A DNA stretch of 17,825 nt from an uncultured Gemella sp. GTDB taxonomy: Bacteria; Bacillota; Bacilli; Staphylococcales; Gemellaceae. The DNA lies in contig CAMEOL010000007.1 in assembly GCA_945929765.1 (NCBI GenBank), forward strand, positions 1 through 17,825, read 5' to 3'. The notes beneath the pieces were generated by a model. It had not been told where the DNA came from, did no database searches, and saw only the letters and a list, made by a program, of their open reading frames with translations. Within the stretch, counting starts at the first letter, position 1, and every line of letters begins with the position of its first letter. Positions 14,852-17,825 of this stretch are shown here, one piece after another. The position numbers and the translations under genes were made by a program.

Positions 14852-14893
14852 ACAACTATAAGAAAAAGATATATAATCTTACCTTATAGTTGT
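14852..14893 (-). terminator. Two-layer hairpin between trmK and the exporter genes
   Basis: A perfect 11-bp outer stem ACAACTATAAG (14852-14862) with CTTATAGTTGT (14883-14893) encloses a 5-bp inner stem AAGAT/ATCTT (14866-14870 with 14876-14880). On the minus strand only a mixed TTGTT tail follows, so it may be a weak terminator of the dinB-trmK transcript or an RNA end-stabilising structure. It begins six bases past the trmK stop. Confidence 0.5.
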
Positions 14894-14899
14894 ATATAA

Positions 14900-15583
14900 T
14901 TATCCTAATATATTTTTTATCATATTTTTTTGATTTTGTAAAGATATAATTTTATTATCATCTACATTTTTAGCATTTTTTAGTTGTTCTAAAATATAAT
15001 CTATCTTTTCTAGTTCTATTTTGTATTTTTGTTTAAATGCTTCATTTTGATTATCCGGTAAAAATTTTCCGAAAATTAATTCTGTCTCTGTTAATTCCAT
15101 TGTCCCGTATTGTGCAACTATTATTTCATAAATATGTCCATCTTCTTCTAAGATATCTTCTGCTATTATATTGTAGTTAAGTTGTTGTAGTTTTTCTCTT
15201 ACTAAATTCCCTGCCACATTCGGTTGTAAAATTAGTTGAGGTCTGTTTTCTAGTTTTTTCTTCCCCGCTTCTAATATATCTGCTATTAATTTGCCTCCCA
15301 TACCGCATATTGTAATAACATCTATATTGTCAGCTAATTCTACTACTTCTAATCCCGATCCTTTCCTACATTCAATTAACTCTTCTAGATTATTATCTTT
15401 GACATTTTGTATCGAACTCTTATGTGGACCTTCTACTACTTCTCCTGCAATAGCGAATGAAATCTTGTTATTTTTAGCCAAATATATTGGCAAATAAGCA
15501 TGATCACTTCCTATATCTGCTAACCTTTTTCCTTCTACGAAGTCAGCTACCCTTATTAATCTATTTTTTATATTTAATGACAT
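14900..15583 (-). CDS. trmK: tRNA (adenine22-N1)-methyltransferase
   Basis: SAM-dependent enzyme that methylates N1 of adenine 22 in the tRNA D-loop. The 227-residue product shows SAM motif I LADIGSDHAYLP (21-32), an acidic motif II region GEVVEGP, GMGG (94-97) after ITIC, and the catalytic-type motif LILQPN (117-122). The C-terminal part (about 165-227) is a helical, charged extension, probably the coiled-coil domain of this family. ATG start with GGAGG 11 bases upstream, inside the last codons of dinB; the gap is six bases. Its usual neighbour, a Nif3-like protein, is not next to it here; it ends the dinB-trmK unit. Confidence 0.94.
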   Translation of the reverse strand: MSLNIKNRLIRVADFVEGKRLADIGSDHAYLPIYLAKNNKISFAIAGEVVEGPHKSSIQNVKDNNLEELIECRKGSGLEVVELADNIDVITICGMGGKLIADILEAGKKKLENRPQLILQPNVAGNLVREKLQQLNYNIIAEDILEEDGHIYEIIVAQYGTMELTETELIFGKFLPDNQNEAFKQKYKIELEKIDYILEQLKNAKNVDDNKIISLQNQKNMIKNILG

Positions 15584-15589
15584 CTAAAT

Positions 15590-16801
15590 TTAATCCTCCA
15601 AAAAGTCTTTGCTAAAACTCGTTGTTATAATATTTTTCTTCTTAGAATTCATTTCTCGTAATTCTAGAACTACATCTTTTCCGTATTTTTTACTAAGTTG
15701 TTTTATAACTTTTTTTGCTTTAATATTTTTATCATTACTATAATCAATAAAAATATCTAATTGTTCTTTTATTTCATCTTTTTTTCTTATTTCGTTTAAA
15801 GAAACTCCTAGCAATCTTATTCCTTTTTCAAAATCATAGTTTTCAAAAATTAATTCACTAGCATAATTAAATATTTCTTCTGAATTATTAATATACTTAT
15901 TTATTTTTTTAGCTCTAGTAATTGTTTTGAAATCATTATACTTTATTATTACAGAAACGTTATTACCTACATAACCTCTATTACTAGCTCTTTGTGATAC
16001 TTTATCAGCTAAAGCTTTTATTTCCTTATTTATTTCTTTATAGTCATCTAAGTCTTTAGGATACGTTTTTGAATTACCTATAGACTTTCTTTCAACTGAA
16101 TATTTTAGTTTCCTATTATCGTTTCCGTTTGCTTTTTGTTTCAATCTTAGTCCTTGAATACCTAAAATACTATTTAGAATAACTTCGTTTGCATTTGCTA
16201 CATCCCCAATAGTATTAATACCGTATTTTTTTAATTTTTCGGCAGAAGATTTTCCACAGCCATGCATTTCTGCAACATCTAGACTCCATAATAAATCTTT
16301 ATAATTTTTATGATTAATTATTGTAAATCCTTTAGGTTTCTTCATATCCGAAGCCATCTTAGCAAAAAATTTATTATAAGATAATCCTACACTTGAAGGA
16401 AGATCTAATTCTTTATAAATTCTTCTTTGAATAATTGCCATTGTTTTGATCGGCTCTTTCACTTCTGTTAAATCTACATATGCTTCGTCTATAGAAACTA
16501 CTTCTACACAAGGTGTATAAGTTCTTATTAAATCAAAAACTAATTTCGATTGTTCTTGATATTTCTCCATATTTGGCTTCAAAATTTTTAAGTTAGGGCA
16601 AATTTTCTTCGCCTCTCCAACTCTCATTGTTGTTTTTACACCAAAATCTCTAGCAATATAGTTAGATGTTACTATTATTCCATGTCTCGTTTTTACTTCT
16701 CCAGCAATAGCTATCGGTTTGTCACGTAAAGAAGGATTATATTTTTCTTCAACACTGGCATAAAAACAATTCATATCTATATGCGCAATTATTTTTGACA
16801 T
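15590..16801 (-). CDS. dinB: DNA polymerase IV (Y-family translesion polymerase)
   Basis: Error-prone polymerase that copies past damaged bases. The 403-residue protein has catalytic acidic residues in HIDMNCFYASVE (Asp9) and VSIDEAYVDL (Asp105, Glu106), the finger stretch TSNYIARDFGV, SYNKFFAKMASDMKKPKG in the palm, a helix-hairpin-helix thumb region near MHGCGKSSAEKLKKYGI, and a little-finger domain from about 235. QLDIF (347-351) fits the sliding-clamp binding motif but lies 52 residues before the C-terminus instead of at its end; the tail after it is lysine-rich. ATG start with AGGAGG eight bases upstream. No LexA-type box was recognised in the 59-base gap before it. Confidence 0.95.
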   Translation of the reverse strand: MSKIIAHIDMNCFYASVEEKYNPSLRDKPIAIAGEVKTRHGIIVTSNYIARDFGVKTTMRVGEAKKICPNLKILKPNMEKYQEQSKLVFDLIRTYTPCVEVVSIDEAYVDLTEVKEPIKTMAIIQRRIYKELDLPSSVGLSYNKFFAKMASDMKKPKGFTIINHKNYKDLLWSLDVAEMHGCGKSSAEKLKKYGINTIGDVANANEVILNSILGIQGLRLKQKANGNDNRKLKYSVERKSIGNSKTYPKDLDDYKEINKEIKALADKVSQRASNRGYVGNNVSVIIKYNDFKTITRAKKINKYINNSEEIFNYASELIFENYDFEKGIRLLGVSLNEIRKKDEIKEQLDIFIDYSNDKNIKAKKVIKQLSKKYGKDVVLELREMNSKKKNIITTSFSKDFLED

Positions 16802-16860
16802 AATATAATCCTCCTACTATTTATTTTGTAATATTTATTTAAAAACAATACTTTGTTTAT

Positions 16861-17825
16861 TTAAACCAATGAAAAATTCACTACTATTATAGGTTTTCTC
16901 TTCGTATTATCATATAATAAACTTGAAAGCATACTTCTTATTTCTGATTTGATTAATGAACACTCTTTTAATGAACGTATCGGATTGTTGACGATATATT
17001 CTACTATTTTTTCTTCTGCTTCACTTATTAATTCTTGACTCTTCTTAACATATACAAATCCTTTTGTTTGAATGCATGGACGTCCAACTAGTGATTTTGT
17101 TTTTTTGCTTATAGCATATGATGCTACAAAAATACCGTCATTTGAAAGTACTTTTCTATCTTTTAAGACACTTTCTTCTACACTTCCTACACTCTTACCA
17201 TCTACAAGAACATTTCCTACTTTAATATTATTTTTTAAAACACGATATTTATTCCCTACTATTTCTAGTGTACTTCCTTTTTCTAATAAATGCACATTTT
17301 CTTCAGAAATACCCGTTTCAATTGCCAAATCTGCATGTTTTTTTAGATTTCTGTATTCTCCTTGAACAGGGATAAAGTATCTAGGACGAAGAATATTTAG
17401 CATTAATTTTAATTCTTCTTTTGTTGCATGACTTGAGGCATGTAGTCGTTTTGATGAAGATACTACATTAGCTCCTAATTTTACTAATAAATTAAGAGTA
17501 TCATAAAGCATTACTTCCATTGTTGGTGATGGAGTTGCTGCTACCATAATGGTATCTCCTTCTTCTATTTTTATACCATTAAATTTCTCTTCTGCGATAT
17601 TTTTTATCGCCTCTATTGGTTCCCCTTGTTCCCCTGAAGAAAGAATAAATATTTCATTTTTTGGATAATCGGCTAGCTGATCTATAGTTATAAATTTATC
17701 ATCTTCTATATTTAAATATTTTAATTTTCTTGCACTTGTAACTGCATCCTCAATAGCTCTTCCCAATAGTAATATTTTTCTATTTTGTGCAATAGCCGAT
17801 CTTACTATGTGAGAAATTGTAAGAA
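16861..17825 (-). CDS. Ribonuclease J, C-terminal part (5' end outside the window)
   Basis: RNase J enzymes combine endonuclease and 5'-3' exonuclease activity in mRNA decay and rRNA maturation. The frame is open to the window edge, giving 320 visible residues of an expected 550-560, so the metal-binding HxHxDH motif is not seen. Present are the beta-CASP region (GRAIED, LSSGEQGEP, VAATPSPTMEV), HASSHATKEELKLMLN, FIPVQGEYRNL and the C-terminal domain (TKGFVYVKKS, YDNTKRKPIIV). The motif PVHGEYR of RNase J1, whose His binds metal, reads PVQGEYR here (codon at about 17362-17364). This points to the less active J2-type paralogue. A TTG at 17766 is internal, not the start. It is followed by dinB after 59 bases. 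Confidence 0.92.
   Translation of the reverse strand, partial: LTISHIVRSAIAQNRKILLLGRAIEDAVTSARKLKYLNIEDDKFITIDQLADYPKNEIFILSSGEQGEPIEAIKNIAEEKFNGIKIEEGDTIMVAATPSPTMEVMLYDTLNLLVKLGANVVSSSKRLHASSHATKEELKLMLNILRPRYFIPVQGEYRNLKKHADLAIETGISEENVHLLEKGSTLEIVGNKYRVLKNNIKVGNVLVDGKSVGSVEESVLKDRKVLSNDGIFVASYAISKKTKSLVGRPCIQTKGFVYVKKSQELISEAEEKIVEYIVNNPIRSLKECSLIKSEIRSMLSSLLYDNTKRKPIIVVNFSLV

Noticed and set aside
16843..16858. Small hairpin AAACAA/TTGTTT after the RNase J gene as a terminator
   Set aside because: Only six mostly A-T pairs and no clean T run on the minus strand; readthrough into dinB is as likely.
1..17825. tRNA, rRNA, CRISPR, insertion-sequence or prophage features
   Set aside because: No cloverleaf, spaced direct repeats, transposase motifs or integrase genes were found on either strand by reading.

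Overview
The window is low-GC, AT-rich DNA of a Firmicute of the class Bacilli. The best guess is Gemella or a close relative, from gene content and protein resemblance only: a clustered mevalonate pathway, a YclNOPQ-type siderophore importer, RnmV/KsgA/TrmK/RNase J housekeeping genes and a two-gene ThrE exporter. No rRNA, tRNA, CRISPR array or insertion sequence was found.

Layout. (1) 1-3451, plus strand: the end of a mevalonate operon, mvk (5' end outside the window), mvaD, mvaK2 and fni, tightly packed with overlapping genes. It makes isopentenyl and dimethylallyl diphosphate. It ends at a strong nested hairpin that can stop transcription from both sides. (2) 3692-7328, minus strand: a four-gene iron-siderophore ABC importer (permease, permease, ATPase, lipoprotein receptor) behind a promoter with a perfect Fur box. 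(3) 7634-9342, minus strand: rnmV, ksgA and a small MazG-like pyrophosphohydrolase, serving rRNA maturation and nucleotide clean-up. (4) 9505-10461, minus strand: a glutathionyl-hydroquinone reductase-like gene with its own promoter and a 22-bp perfect palindrome at the start site. (5) 10689-13413: a decaying accessory locus. The 5' part of a short-chain dehydrogenase gene is fused tail-to-tail with the 5' part of an MFS transporter gene, which also carries a frameshift. An intact LysR regulator follows, then a broken TRAP-transporter small subunit (dctQ) with no dctP or dctM partner. (6) 13568-14815, minus strand: a split ThrE-type exporter. (7) 14900-17825, minus strand: trmK, dinB and the 3' part of an RNase J gene cut by the window edge.

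Most of the window is ordinary core genome. The points that merit a second look are the broken SDR/MFS/LysR/TRAP locus, the palindromic operator on the hydroquinone reductase gene, the Fur-controlled importer whose first gene appears to need a non-standard start codon, and a family of two-layer terminators, two of which share the arm CTTAGACGTTTT. I do not see a convincing new defence or mobile system.
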